Origin: UBA1672 sp051967755
GTDB lineage: Bacteria; Pseudomonadota; Alphaproteobacteria; Micavibrionales; Micavibrionaceae
Direction of reading: 5' to 3'
Assembly: GCA_051967755.1 (NCBI GenBank)
Contig: JBQDYD010000005.1
Span: 145,780 to 209,779 of the forward strand
Length of the DNA: 64,000 nt
Part shown: positions 45,711-55,870 of the stretch, in pieces
Numbering within the stretch: position 1 is the stretch's first letter
How the letters are laid out: the number at the start of each line of letters is the position of its first letter
The notes under the pieces: generated by a model
The model's database searches: none
Seen by the model: only the letters and a program-made list of their open reading frames with translations
What the model was told of the DNA's origin: nothing
Program-made: the position numbers and the translations under genes

Positions 45711-48458
45711 ATGCCACTAACTATAGATGAAATGATTGACTACATTACGCGGGGCCATGCTTGGGACAAGCATGCACTTGGTAATGACCCCAATGGCGGT
45801 ATTATGACCGGCCATAACGCCTTCAGAGATCAGGTCGGCGGCGCAGCAGGAAAAGATTTACACATTGATAAGCCCGAAGATCTGGCAGATTTTATGCGCA
45901 GAATGGTTGATGATCCTGATACAAAAGGGTTGGTCGCCAAGAACGGTAAAATTGAAATGTATAACAGCCGCACCAATGTCTATATGCGGTTTGACCCAAA
46001 ATCTCAGGATATGGGGACAGTGTTCAGATACCCTGAATCTGCTGAAAATTTCAAACATATTGGCAGAGAATTAGGCTCATCCGGTAATCTGGCAAGCCGT
46101 TTTGACAATGCGACCTCACCCGGCGCGGCGCGTAGCGCTTTGGAATCACTTGGCCGCAGAATGAACAGGCCACCGCTTAATCCCCCGAATACCCGAGTTA
46201 GCCCCGGTTATCAGGCAGAAATGCGCACCATGGATAACTTTAACACCATGCGTACGCCACTCGATAGAGGGCAAGGCTTTGTCGCAGAACTCGATGCACG
46301 GGGGCGCCCGTCCCATATGGTGTTTATGGATGATGCCGCAGGCACAGTAACAGAAATCAAGAATGGCGATGTGATCGTTCGTAATTTCGACAACCTGCCT
46401 GAAAGCATGCGTGCAGGCGCTGCGCAACAATTTTTTAATGCACAAAGAGACGCTGCAATCGCAGCTGACAAGGGATTTACCGAAGTTTCTGAAGGTGGGT
46501 TTGACGCACTGAAAAAAGCGTTCACAACACAAAACCCCGGCAAAGGCGTTCCCTTCTCCAGCACATCACGTGTTTTAGACAGCGTCGATAGCGTGCCATC
46601 AAACACAGCAGGAAAAACATTCACATCACAAAACGGCTTTTCCTCTGTCGACGATATGGTTCAGCAATTCGTCGGATTTAGCGATGATCAAATGCGCATG
46701 TATAATAATGTGACAAGCATGACAGATGACGAATTTGTCAGATTATCATCGACATTAGATCCGGATGATTTAGAAAACCTGAAAGCTTTACGCACAAGCG
46801 CAGAATACACATCCCTATCGCACGCAGAGGGGCTAACCGATGACGCGATTGAAGGGCTGGTCGATTTCAGCAAAACCATGGACAAAATAGATACCGCGTC
46901 CAAAACAAGATTATTATCATCGCTCGATAGCGTCGTGGATGCGGCCAAAACTGCAGACGCAGCGTCAGATCTGGCGCGAGGTGCTAAGGGGCTTTCCAGC
47001 CTTGTTGATATTGTGAGAGGTATCAAGATAGCAAAACCGACATTAAACGTCGGAAAGTCAGGCATTATCACAACAGTTGCATTTACCGCGGCATCCGTTG
47101 CAATGACGACAACAGCAAATGCCATGATGCGCAATATTGCCGATAAATTACACGAGCAAGATCCTGAAAACTTCACTGCTGAAATGCGTGATAAATATCA
47201 GGAGATGATGGATGATGTCGGAACCGTTCTTGAGGTTCAGGCAGCAGACCCCGGCCCTTGGGCCATATTCACCATGGCGGGCGCAGAATCTTATGCATAT
47301 GACCGCTTTAAAGAATACTCTGACGAGGTTGGGCTATCTGATGAAATGCATCAATTATTAGCGCCAAGCATCGTTGCAGGCACCTCTCTTCGTGGAGAGA
47401 TCGGGACTGATACCTACAAAATCATCCCGGATACTGTCACATCGTCAAATGACCCGCTCAGAGATCTGATCGAGGCCAGAAACGCCGTTGAGCAGGCAAA
47501 AGACGACTACAACCAAACATATAGTGACAACCAACCACCGCTGTGGCAAAGGGCGCTCTTGGATTCAGGGGCATCCAGTGCAAGCGGCGGCATGATGATG
47601 ATGGAGCCGCCTTCTGTAACAATAACAAAAGCAGCACCGGCCGTTCAAGAAGCACAAACGCAGGTTGATCAAGCGCAGCGCGCGTTTCAGGCCGAATTTG
47701 ATAAGGTTCTGTCTGACCCTGTAAAAGCCCGCGCCCTGACGGAAGTCATGGATAAGGATGACCTCTTAGAGATTGTCGAGCGCACGGCTAAATTTAACAA
47801 TGAAGATGCACACCCCATGATCAAGGCCTATGTGGAGGCGCAAGCTGCCGATGCGGCGTGGTATGACTTAAAGGGGGCTTGGGACAATTCAACAGCCCGA
47901 GATGAAACAGCACAAGCGTTATTGGATAACCCTGAGGTAATGCGCGACTACGTTTCCAACCTCTTCACACCTAAAACAACCGAAATAGCCCCTGCGCCGC
48001 TTGAAATGCAAAACGGAACCGAGCAAGGCTACGTTCCTACCGGCGTGTCCCCTGAAAATGAACAGGATATCAATTTCACTCCCGCGGCAGGTTATTCCAG
48101 CTATGCAGAAGGCTTAGCCGATATTGAACATCCAGGGTTAATCATCGACACATCAGGCGTTAGTGACGCACAAGGTGCGGGCATTTATGACGGATATACA
48201 ACGGACGCAATCAATTTACCTGAAACAACGTCCGAAGATTATTCTGAGCTGTTCACACCACTACCTGATCACATAGATAGCGGCATTTATTACAATCTTA
48301 CGGATCTTCCGCCACTCCAAATACCAGAATATGAATTTGATACGCCGGCAGTATGTTTACCTGAAGATAGTGCAAACACTGACGCACCGAACTTAATTCA
48401 ATCAGAACTCATGAACGACGGCCAAAGGTCTCATCAAACGACACTCATATCCCCTTAA
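45711..48458 (+). CDS. large 915-aa protein with toxin-like N-terminal domain
   Basis: A 915-residue protein with GGGGGA ribosome-binding site. The first ~120 residues contain GHAWDKHALG (His 16, Lys 20, His 21), IEMYNSRTNVYMRFDP and GTVFRY (102-107). This order of a His/Lys-His helix, a strand with a T-N turn, and a G-T-x-F-R strand resembles Barnase-EndoU-type RNase toxin domains of polymorphic toxins. The rest is helical, with one hydrophobic stretch at about 450-472 (IITTVAFTAASVAMTTTANAMM), and a Pro/Thr/Asp-rich tail. It has no signal peptide. Possibly a secreted effector; could also be a phage-like structural protein. Confidence 0.7.
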   Translation: MPLTIDEMIDYITRGHAWDKHALGNDPNGGIMTGHNAFRDQVGGAAGKDLHIDKPEDLADFMRRMVDDPDTKGLVAKNGKIEMYNSRTNVYMRFDPKSQDMGTVFRYPESAENFKHIGRELGSSGNLASRFDNATSPGAARSALESLGRRMNRPPLNPPNTRVSPGYQAEMRTMDNFNTMRTPLDRGQGFVAELDARGRPSHMVFMDDAAGTVTEIKNGDVIVRNFDNLPESMRAGAAQQFFNAQRDAAIAADKGFTEVSEGGFDALKKAFTTQNPGKGVPFSSTSRVLDSVDSVPSNTAGKTFTSQNGFSSVDDMVQQFVGFSDDQMRMYNNVTSMTDDEFVRLSSTLDPDDLENLKALRTSAEYTSLSHAEGLTDDAIEGLVDFSKTMDKIDTASKTRLLSSLDSVVDAAKTADAASDLARGAKGLSSLVDIVRGIKIAKPTLNVGKSGIITTVAFTAASVAMTTTANAMMRNIADKLHEQDPENFTAEMRDKYQEMMDDVGTVLEVQAADPGPWAIFTMAGAESYAYDRFKEYSDEVGLSDEMHQLLAPSIVAGTSLRGEIGTDTYKIIPDTVTSSNDPLRDLIEARNAVEQAKDDYNQTYSDNQPPLWQRALLDSGASSASGGMMMMEPPSVTITKAAPAVQEAQTQVDQAQRAFQAEFDKVLSDPVKARALTEVMDKDDLLEIVERTAKFNNEDAHPMIKAYVEAQAADAAWYDLKGAWDNSTARDETAQALLDNPEVMRDYVSNLFTPKTTEIAPAPLEMQNGTEQGYVPTGVSPENEQDINFTPAAGYSSYAEGLADIEHPGLIIDTSGVSDAQGAGIYDGYTTDAINLPETTSEDYSELFTPLPDHIDSGIYYNLTDLPPLQIPEYEFDTPAVCLPEDSANTDAPNLIQSELMNDGQRSHQTTLISP

Positions 48459-48505
48459 TTCCTTTACGCATCAAGATATGAAACATTAAGGGTCAGGAAA
48501 GCCGC

Positions 48506-50098
48506 CTAAGAGCTTATAGGTAAAACCACCCGAAAGCAGGCACCACAGGCATTATCTTTGCTTTGCAAAAGGGTAACCGTACCGTCATGCGCGTCCAGTA
48601 TTGATGAAATAATACCCAAACCAATGCCTGTTCCCCCCTCTTGCCTTCGTGTCGTAAAAAAGGGATTAAATATTTTCGATGCGTTTGCTTCCGAAATCCC
48701 CTGACCATTGTCCTTCAAAACCACATTCAGTGCGTCATCTTGAATATGCGCATCAACCTCTAACACTGTCGCATTATTCTGATAGGCATTATCACAAAAG
48801 TTAATCAATATGGTTTCAAGATTTTCTTCTGACATACATACGTTTGCCGTTTCGTTACAGAGCAGAACAACGTCAAAGCCTTCATACCCTTGATATTTCC
48901 TGCGGATATCCTCAAATACCATTGCGGAATCACACACTTCATTTGAAACGATAATATTATCAGCACGAGCAAGCTCCAACAGGCGCCGCACAAGCCTCTT
49001 AAGGCGATTACTATCACTGATGATGTTATTTAAAAACTTCCGCTTTTTCTCCTCTTCCATATCATTTAAGTGATCCAATAACAGCTCAGCAGAACCTTGA
49101 ATTGCCGTTATCGGGGTCTTAAATTCATGAGAGACATGCATAGCAAAGTCACGTATGTACTCTGCGCGATTATTTAAAGAAAGAGCCATGCGCTCAAAAC
49201 TATCAGATAAAAGGGCAATCTCTTCCACATCTGCCCCCGAAGATGACCGTAAAGCATCTTTATCGCCCTTGGAAAAACGCTCTGTACGCTCAATAAGGCG
49301 CTTAATCGGTCTTGAAATCATAAAGGAAGTAAAAAGCGCAATCAGCATTGTAATGCAGATTAATGCAAAGCCCACAAAGATGAACTTCCCCTTTTCTGCA
49401 TACATGTGCTTTAAAATATTTTGAGGCGTTCTGGATAGGTATACGACACCCCATACATTACCCTCATGAAGGATAGGCATTGCGATAAAAACGCGTATAC
49501 CGGTACCGCGACTGATAGAAGCCAGCGCCGGCGGCGGACTATCTGAAATACGTTCTCGAATAACACTCGAATAATATCCGGCCAAAGCCTGACGAACCTC
49601 AAACAGGTCTGAAAAATCAGTGCCCACCTCATTACGTCCGGAAACCACAACACCGTTGTAATCCAATATCTTAATCCCTGATAATGTTATTTTTTGCGCA
49701 TCTAGAATTACAGGGGTTAACAGCTCCCCAACCTCCCTCGATAGGGGTGACGCAATAACACCTTCCTTACCATCCCCTCTGGACGGCAATATATCTGCTT
49801 TAGACAAGTCAAGCTTGGGAGGGATCGGGGTATAGTATGTATCAATAGACACCATGCTCTGCGCGTCTGCCGGAATACCATGAGGCTGTGAAGATGCCCC
49901 CTTCTCCAAGATTTGTGCTTTATACATCGCGGAAATAACCGCAGCCTGCGATATAAGTTCATTTTCTGTTTGTTGTACCAACGCATTTTCATAGACCCGA
50001 AAAAACATAATACCTGCAAGCGGAAGTAGAAAAACCATCAAGTTCACAATCAGCAAGATTGTGCGCAGTCGTATCCGTGCAGTAGTTTTTCTTCTCAT
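48506..50098 (-). CDS. transmembrane histidine kinase of the exosortase cluster
   Basis: A 530-residue sensor kinase with two membrane helices (about 11-34 and 239-262) enclosing a ~200-residue periplasmic sensor, HAMP (SRPIKRLIERTERF), HisKA with His 324 in HVSHEFKTPITAIQG, and HATPase boxes NAYQNN and GTGIGLGI. Its layout resembles kinases of dedicated sortase systems (ProsK-like). It overlaps the response regulator gene by 4 nt and is last in the exosortase cluster. Confidence 0.88.
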   Translation of the reverse strand: MRRKTTARIRLRTILLIVNLMVFLLPLAGIMFFRVYENALVQQTENELISQAAVISAMYKAQILEKGASSQPHGIPADAQSMVSIDTYYTPIPPKLDLSKADILPSRGDGKEGVIASPLSREVGELLTPVILDAQKITLSGIKILDYNGVVVSGRNEVGTDFSDLFEVRQALAGYYSSVIRERISDSPPPALASISRGTGIRVFIAMPILHEGNVWGVVYLSRTPQNILKHMYAEKGKFIFVGFALICITMLIALFTSFMISRPIKRLIERTERFSKGDKDALRSSSGADVEEIALLSDSFERMALSLNNRAEYIRDFAMHVSHEFKTPITAIQGSAELLLDHLNDMEEEKKRKFLNNIISDSNRLKRLVRRLLELARADNIIVSNEVCDSAMVFEDIRRKYQGYEGFDVVLLCNETANVCMSEENLETILINFCDNAYQNNATVLEVDAHIQDDALNVVLKDNGQGISEANASKIFNPFFTTRRQEGGTGIGLGIISSILDAHDGTVTLLQSKDNACGACFRVVLPISS

Positions 50099-50778
50099 GG
50101 CGTTAATTTATACCCCACACCACGCAATGTCGTAATAAGGGCATCACAGCCTTTTTGGGCAAATTTATTACGAATATTGCGAATGTGACTATCAACCGTT
50201 CTGTCACTGACATAAGTGCTGGCGCTATACGCCATACCCATAATTTGATCACGATCGAACACACGATCAGGATATTGCGCCATTCCGGAGATAATAGAAA
50301 ATTCAGTTGCTGTCAGGCTTACGATATCTCCGTTCCATGCGGCCTCATGCTTTGTTTTATTTATGGTTAACGCACCACAGATATGAATATTCGTGTCTTC
50401 CTGTTTTTGTATTGCGTACGTTCTTTTTAAAATCGCCCTTACCCGCGCCACCAATTCACGCGGACTGAAAGGCTTCGTCAGGTAATCGTCAGCCCCTAAT
50501 TCAAGCCCGATTATTTTATCTATTTCCTCATCCCGTGAGGATAAAAAGAGAATTGGAATGTCGGAATTTTTTCTAAGAGCTTTGCATGCTTCCAGCCCGT
50601 CCATTTCCGGCATATTGATATCAAGCACAATCAAGTCATATTCACCGCCCTGCACCATACCTAAAGCTTGATGGCCATCAGAGGCTTGCGCCGTATCCAT
50701 ATTCGCTTTTTCCAATGCAAAAACAACTACATCACGAATATTGGGATCATCATCAACAACAAGGATCTGTCTGGCCAT
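50095..50778 (-). CDS. OmpR-family response regulator of the exosortase cluster
   Basis: A 227-residue regulator: receiver with Asp 53 in LIVLDINMPEMDG and FLSSRDEEIDKIIG, then a winged-helix DNA-binding domain ending RNKFAQKGCDALITTLRGVGYKLTP. It is 53 nt after the VIT/vWA gene and overlaps the kinase gene. Likely targets include this cluster. Confidence 0.9.
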   Translation of the reverse strand: MARQILVVDDDPNIRDVVVFALEKANMDTAQASDGHQALGMVQGGEYDLIVLDINMPEMDGLEACKALRKNSDIPILFLSSRDEEIDKIIGLELGADDYLTKPFSPRELVARVRAILKRTYAIQKQEDTNIHICGALTINKTKHEAAWNGDIVSLTATEFSIISGMAQYPDRVFDRDQIMGMAYSASTYVSDRTVDSHIRNIRNKFAQKGCDALITTLRGVGYKLTP

Positions 50779-50831
50779 CTATTTTCTTTCAAATTTAGTC
50801 GATTTAACGTTATGCAAAAGCTCAGATTACG

Positions 50832-52943
50832 TCAAACCACTTTATCGGACTTTCTTTTCTTACGCCTCATGGCTGCTGCTGCAATACCGCCAAGTACGAT
50901 TAACCCGCCCGTGCTGGCCGGCTCCGGCACTGAACCGCCTGAGAAACTCTGCCCATAAGCCAAATTTGTCACCCCCTTTACCATAGGTAAAGGCACAGTG
51001 GCGCTTCTCGTTTTTTCCGTATCTTTGTTATACAGTTTTTCAGATACCGCGACGAAGGACGTCCACTGTGTCATAAGAGAGAATCTCAGCCCTAATTGAA
51101 CAACTTTCTCTTTCAACTCATCATCTGTATCGGTCACATAACGTACGCTGTCGGGTGTATTTATATGACGCATTAAATCACTTACACGAGAACGCGCCCA
51201 AATGATTGGAATGGCCTTGCCATCATCCTGATTGTCATTTGCCGCAGGTAAAGTAACCTGCACAGGCAAAGACGCTTTACGCCCCTGCACTTTTCCATTC
51301 ACGCGTACCAAGTGCGTTCCTGCGCCTTTAAAGCGCCCTTGTACACGAATTGTATTACCCGCAAACAAATCAGGAATAACATCCGGGGTTATATCGGCCA
51401 CATCCAAATCCCCCCAATCAATCTCAATATCAGTTAACACCGGGGCATTAAGCTTCTTTGCTAATGAAATAGCGGCATCATGGATATCTTCTGTCGGGTT
51501 GATAAAACGGCTAAAACCACGCCCGCGCCGCCCCATTTCCGCAAGCAGATAACGATTTACGGATGTTCCGACACCAAAGGCATATATTCGGGCATCTCCA
51601 ATAACCCCAGCGATTTGTTTTAATACTGATGCTTCGTTTCCGATATACCCATCGGTAAGGAATACCACTATGCGTAGTTTATTATCCATTTCGGGCGCTG
51701 CAAAGGCCTGACTAATTGCAAGAGGAATATTTGTGCCTCCATTTGCGCTAAGGCTTTGTACATAACGCAACCCATCTTTTATATTTTCAGATGTAGCAGG
51801 AACCGGGACAGAAGCATATTCCGTGGCATTGTCGCTAAAACGAATTATGCGAAAAGAATCCCCTTGTCGTAAATTTTCCAGCGCGTGGCGCATAAAAGTT
51901 TTACTGGCGTCTATTGGGCGACCATTCATAGAACCGGATGTATCCAGAACAAAAACCATCTCACGCGATGTAATATCTTTGTCATTTGGCAGCTCAGGCG
52001 GCTCAATCATCAGGCTGAAATACCCCTCACCATTCTCATTCGTAGCCAAAAAGCCCGCTTTTGTACTCTGCCCTGATAAGCTGTAGCGCAGAACAAAATC
52101 TGCATTATCTATGACACGATGTTTTTGGAGGGCAATCGTTTTGGTTTTATCATTGCCCTTCACAGAAATATCATGTGTCTCACTGAAAACATCCTGTATG
52201 ACAATATCGCTATCCATATCTACACGGATCGAAACACGTGCCGCATCGATAGTATCGGGAAGCGTTAACCCCGTTACATCGGGATAATCAACCTTTTCCT
52301 CAAGCTCCCACACACCAAAAGCAGAACGACTTGTACTTTCCACCTTACCGTAGGAAACACCATCATCTACCAGATCAGGGCTTTCCCCCATCCCCAAGGG
52401 GTTATATCGAGGGCCAACAACCAACGGCACGACAAGCTCATAGGCATTATCAACTTTTGGAATGCTCTGCGTATATTCTAATGTTACGGTGATCGGCATG
52501 CTCGGCATTAAATTTGCGATTTTTTGTGTAAACATATTCGGCCTGTTCTGCGTTAAAAGGGACGCGGTCTTCCCCTCCACTTTGGCCGCTTCAAATGTTT
52601 TCTTGGCTTCCTCTTTGCGCTTAATCTTGGCCTTTATGATTTCATCCCCAACCTCCATGATCATAGAATGCACGGCGCTGTCCTTATTCATCGGAAATAA
52701 ATAACGCGCATGCATCGCAGCATTCGTAGGGTTTTCAAAAATCTGGGTAACCTTCACATTGGCCAGATCACCCTTTATATCAACATGAATGTCTGTTTTC
52801 AGCGCCGGAAAATGGATAATCTTTCCATCTAACTCGGCTTCAACCGTGCCGCCGATATCATCGGTAATTTCCGCATAGACAGGTTGCGCCCAGCCTATAA
52901 TACAAAAACAAGTAACTAATATTTTATTGTATGATGTCATCAT
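50832..52943 (-). CDS. VIT and von Willebrand A domain protein with PEP-CTERM sorting signal
   Basis: A 703-residue exported protein. Signal peptide (about 1-24), VIT domain (about 25-150), vWA domain (about 330-510) with an intact metal-ion site DTSGSM, GGTNIP and FLTDGY. The C terminus is a full PEP-CTERM: SVPEPASTGGLIVLGG, a short hydrophobic run, and RRKKRK. That signal is cut and anchored by exosortases. It overlaps the exosortase gene by 4 nt, so it is the obvious substrate, and may act as a surface adhesion or matrix-binding protein. Confidence 0.92.
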   Translation of the reverse strand: MMTSYNKILVTCFCIIGWAQPVYAEITDDIGGTVEAELDGKIIHFPALKTDIHVDIKGDLANVKVTQIFENPTNAAMHARYLFPMNKDSAVHSMIMEVGDEIIKAKIKRKEEAKKTFEAAKVEGKTASLLTQNRPNMFTQKIANLMPSMPITVTLEYTQSIPKVDNAYELVVPLVVGPRYNPLGMGESPDLVDDGVSYGKVESTSRSAFGVWELEEKVDYPDVTGLTLPDTIDAARVSIRVDMDSDIVIQDVFSETHDISVKGNDKTKTIALQKHRVIDNADFVLRYSLSGQSTKAGFLATNENGEGYFSLMIEPPELPNDKDITSREMVFVLDTSGSMNGRPIDASKTFMRHALENLRQGDSFRIIRFSDNATEYASVPVPATSENIKDGLRYVQSLSANGGTNIPLAISQAFAAPEMDNKLRIVVFLTDGYIGNEASVLKQIAGVIGDARIYAFGVGTSVNRYLLAEMGRRGRGFSRFINPTEDIHDAAISLAKKLNAPVLTDIEIDWGDLDVADITPDVIPDLFAGNTIRVQGRFKGAGTHLVRVNGKVQGRKASLPVQVTLPAANDNQDDGKAIPIIWARSRVSDLMRHINTPDSVRYVTDTDDELKEKVVQLGLRFSLMTQWTSFVAVSEKLYNKDTEKTRSATVPLPMVKGVTNLAYGQSFSGGSVPEPASTGGLIVLGGIAAAAMRRKKRKSDKVV

Positions 52944-54496
52944 TTCTCTCCTATTGATGCAATTTTAAGGGACGGTTTTTCAATACTGATATCCAATGCA
53001 GCAATCACAGCATGATCGAATATCAGGTTGTTTTTCTTCGGGCTGTTCCAAGGTGAAATGCGCTGAACCGCGGTCCATGACTGATCCGGATTTTGCATCC
53101 ACCGCCAGACAGCTTCAGAAATATTTGTGGTAATGATGCGTTGATCCTCGGACATAAAACTCACAGCGATGCGATAACTGTTTCCGTCTCTATCCGTTGC
53201 TTTATATATTGCGCTTGGTATCGTCTTGTAATCCGGGCCTTGATATTCCACCTTCATCCCCAGACCGCGCAGACATTCATCAGGCGCATGCAAATGCCTT
53301 AGGGGGGCTGAGGTTCTTACAATCATTAAGCCATGATCATCATAGGATGCTTTTTCTGCCGATCCCCCATATTGCGTAAAATATGCTTTCTCTGCCGTAG
53401 ACAAAGAACGCGGAACGCCAATGACGCCATTTAGGCTATATGGCATATTTAGCGGGATATCTTGACGCGATACATCCATGGCTTTGCGCGGCAAATTGCA
53501 AATAACACAAGCCCCCAACACGCATAATAATGCCAAAGCTAAAGATGCTTTTTTCTCTCGGGGTTTTGGTGAGCTCTCTAACCACCATCCATCCCGCTGA
53601 ACACTTCTGGGCACCACCCATAATGCCTGATCCAACACATGATGCACGGGCTTATGCTTTTTAGAAAAACGACGCAGCCAAAACAATATGGGCACAGCCC
53701 CCAAAGCCAAAGCAGACAGCCCTATCAGGTCATGAAAAGGTTGATCCATAACGTCAATACCTGCAACCGGGAAGGCGATGCCGATGGCCAGCACGCAAAT
53801 ACGTACTATGTTCATCATCAACGCAGATAAGAGCGTCACACCAAAACCAAGAGCGGCAATAACGCAATTAAAGCGCGAAACTGCGGCACAGCAACAATAG
53901 AAAAATAATAACAACAGAACTGAGCGCGCGCCCGAACACGGCAAATCAACCATAACATCTTGCGTGTTAATCAAGATGCGCACCCCATAACACGTCACAT
54001 TTTCGTAAAACGTTGAAAGGATGGAACATGCCCCGTCTGCTGACAAGTTCTGAAGGCCATAACCAATACTACGCTGGACAATGCGCTCCAAAGGCAGTGA
54101 GAAACCGAAACAGACAGCGAGCCAAAAAGGTGACACAAACCGTTTACGCTTTCCTAAACCTGCGATTTGTGACAATGCATAAACGTCAATAACAAGGGTC
54201 AGGGCCCCGATTACATTGATTGCTGCAATTTGCCCGAACAAGCGAACACACGCAGAAATAAACAAAAGCAAGAATGGCTTTTTTCTGTCGATAGGACGAC
54301 AATTTAATAACGGGCTTGTGATACCCCAGAAAAACATGGCGACACAAATCAGAAAGACAAGCATGCCCTTTGAATCATAGGATGGATCATTCCACGTATG
54401 AAAAAGCCAAACCACAGGATCAAACGCCAAAATTAAGGCCGCAAGAACCAGAAAGTAATAATGAATTTCAATTTTGTTTTTGTTTAAAAATCTCAT
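52940..54496 (-). CDS. exosortase fused to an EpsI-like C-terminal domain
   Basis: A 518-residue membrane protein. The exosortase core spans about 1-280 with eight or so helices and the catalytic set Cys 187 in DLPCSGARS, Arg 232 in MNIVRICVL and His 255 in PFHDLIGL. After a linker, residues ~330-518 resemble EpsI/DUF3485, with HLHAPDECLRGLG. It processes PEP-CTERM proteins at the inner membrane. It is first in the operon and overlaps its presumed substrate gene. Subfamily not assigned. The start has GGAG very close to ATG 54496. Confidence 0.9.
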   Translation of the reverse strand: MRFLNKNKIEIHYYFLVLAALILAFDPVVWLFHTWNDPSYDSKGMLVFLICVAMFFWGITSPLLNCRPIDRKKPFLLLFISACVRLFGQIAAINVIGALTLVIDVYALSQIAGLGKRKRFVSPFWLAVCFGFSLPLERIVQRSIGYGLQNLSADGACSILSTFYENVTCYGVRILINTQDVMVDLPCSGARSVLLLLFFYCCCAAVSRFNCVIAALGFGVTLLSALMMNIVRICVLAIGIAFPVAGIDVMDQPFHDLIGLSALALGAVPILFWLRRFSKKHKPVHHVLDQALWVVPRSVQRDGWWLESSPKPREKKASLALALLCVLGACVICNLPRKAMDVSRQDIPLNMPYSLNGVIGVPRSLSTAEKAYFTQYGGSAEKASYDDHGLMIVRTSAPLRHLHAPDECLRGLGMKVEYQGPDYKTIPSAIYKATDRDGNSYRIAVSFMSEDQRIITTNISEAVWRWMQNPDQSWTAVQRISPWNSPKKNNLIFDHAVIAALDISIEKPSLKIASIGEK

Positions 54497-54685
54497 ACTC
54501 CTTTTTCACATATAGATATGCAGGCAATATGAGGTCGATATGTATTTATGAATGATATTATGTGCAGAAATTGTGCAGAAGCCCGCCCCGCTCTCTCTGC
54601 TCGCGATCAATCAACACCCTCAACAATGCGACTTTATGGCCGACCGTATAACGATGGCCACCAAGAAAAACACAGGGGAAACGGC

Positions 54686-55870
54686 TTATTTTTCTATTAG
54701 TCCCAACCATTTCGCAGAGGATGCAACTGTCCAGCCTTGCAAAACCAAAGAAACGACAACAATAACAAAAACAATATTGAAAAAGTCAGTTTCTATTGGC
54801 CCTGGCGTTATAATAGGGAAAATAGCAAGGAAAATAGGCACAGCGCCGCGCAAACCAACCCAACTTAAATAGGTTGTTTCCTTGATCGAAAAACGTGCAG
54901 GTATCGCACAAATAAAAACCGCAAGCGGACGCGCAAAGAACATTAAGACAAATGCAATTATTAATGCCGGAACCGCCGTGTCTGGCAAGTCACTTGGCGT
55001 AACAAGCAATCCCAACATAAAGAATAAAACGATTTGGCTTAGCCACTGCAAAGCCTCGCCAAAGTTTAATATGCGTTCTGCTGATTTTTTGATTTGGTCT
55101 ATAACTATCAGGCCACACAGATAAATTGCGAGAAACCCGCTACCACCTAATATAGAGGTAGCTGCGAAAATTGCCATCGCCCCAGCCAATGCCATAGGAG
55201 GATGTAACCCCACAGGAATTTGTATATTATCAAGTATCTTCGCAAGCCCAATACCCCCAATGACACCGAACGTCACACCAATTCCTATTTGCTGTAAAAA
55301 TAGAGGCAAAAATGTTAAGGCGGTTTCACCACCAATCTGAGCACCTTGATTAACAATAGCCGTCAGCGCAATTGTTAAAAATATGGCCATCGGATCATTA
55401 ATTCCTGATTCCAAAACCAGTGTGTTAGAAAGACGTGATGGTAAATTGATTTGGTTTTGCTGTATAAGCATAAAAGTCGCGGCCGCGTCGGTCGAAGCAA
55501 CCACAGCGCCCAGAAGAAGGCCGTGCTCAATCGGGATATTCAGCATATAAGAAGCCGCCGCCCCAACGATCCCCGTGGTAATAAGAACGCCAAATGACGC
55601 AAGAAAAACGGAAACCGTACGCGAACCTTTTAGTGTTCTGATTTTGGTTTCCAACCCTCCCGCAAAAAGTATAATCGCCAGAGCTATACTTCCCAGAGAA
55701 TACGCCAATTCAAAATCTTCAAAATCAATATTACCCGGTCCATCCTCACCAACAAGCATACCACCGATTAGAATAAGAAGCAGAATTGGGGCACCCAAGC
55801 TTTTTGACAAAGGGACAAGCAAAAATCCCAAAAATACAATGGTGCTAATGAATAAAATAAGGCTTTCTAT
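54686..55870 (-). CDS. NhaP/CvrA-type sodium or potassium/proton antiporter, probable ATA start
   Basis: About 394 residues of a CPA1-type antiporter with twelve or so membrane helices: GGMLVGEDGPGNIDFEDFELA, GAVVASTDAAATF and ESGINDPMAIFL are the family landmarks, including the conserved Asp pair for ion binding. It ends after the last helix, without the TrkA-C regulatory domain of full-length CvrA. No ATG/GTG/TTG start fits: the homologous N terminus begins IESLILFIS, and an AGGAG (55878-55882) sits 7 nt before an ATA at 55870. The frame stays open to ATG 56005, but the extra residues are unlike the family. Confidence 0.82.
   Translation of the reverse strand: MESLILFISTIVFLGFLLVPLSKSLGAPILLLILIGGMLVGEDGPGNIDFEDFELAYSLGSIALAIILFAGGLETKIRTLKGSRTVSVFLASFGVLITTGIVGAAASYMLNIPIEHGLLLGAVVASTDAAATFMLIQQNQINLPSRLSNTLVLESGINDPMAIFLTIALTAIVNQGAQIGGETALTFLPLFLQQIGIGVTFGVIGGIGLAKILDNIQIPVGLHPPMALAGAMAIFAATSILGGSGFLAIYLCGLIVIDQIKKSAERILNFGEALQWLSQIVLFFMLGLLVTPSDLPDTAVPALIIAFVLMFFARPLAVFICAIPARFSIKETTYLSWVGLRGAVPIFLAIFPIITPGPIETDFFNIVFVIVVVSLVLQGWTVASSAKWLGLIEK

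Noticed and set aside
46146..46624. Minus-strand ORFs of about 130 aa inside the 915-aa gene
   Set aside because: Antisense shadows of one long open frame with a good ribosome-binding site.
54552..54872. 106-aa plus-strand ORF between exosortase and antiporter
   Set aside because: Most of it is antisense to the antiporter 3' end, and it has no ribosome-binding site or recognisable domain.
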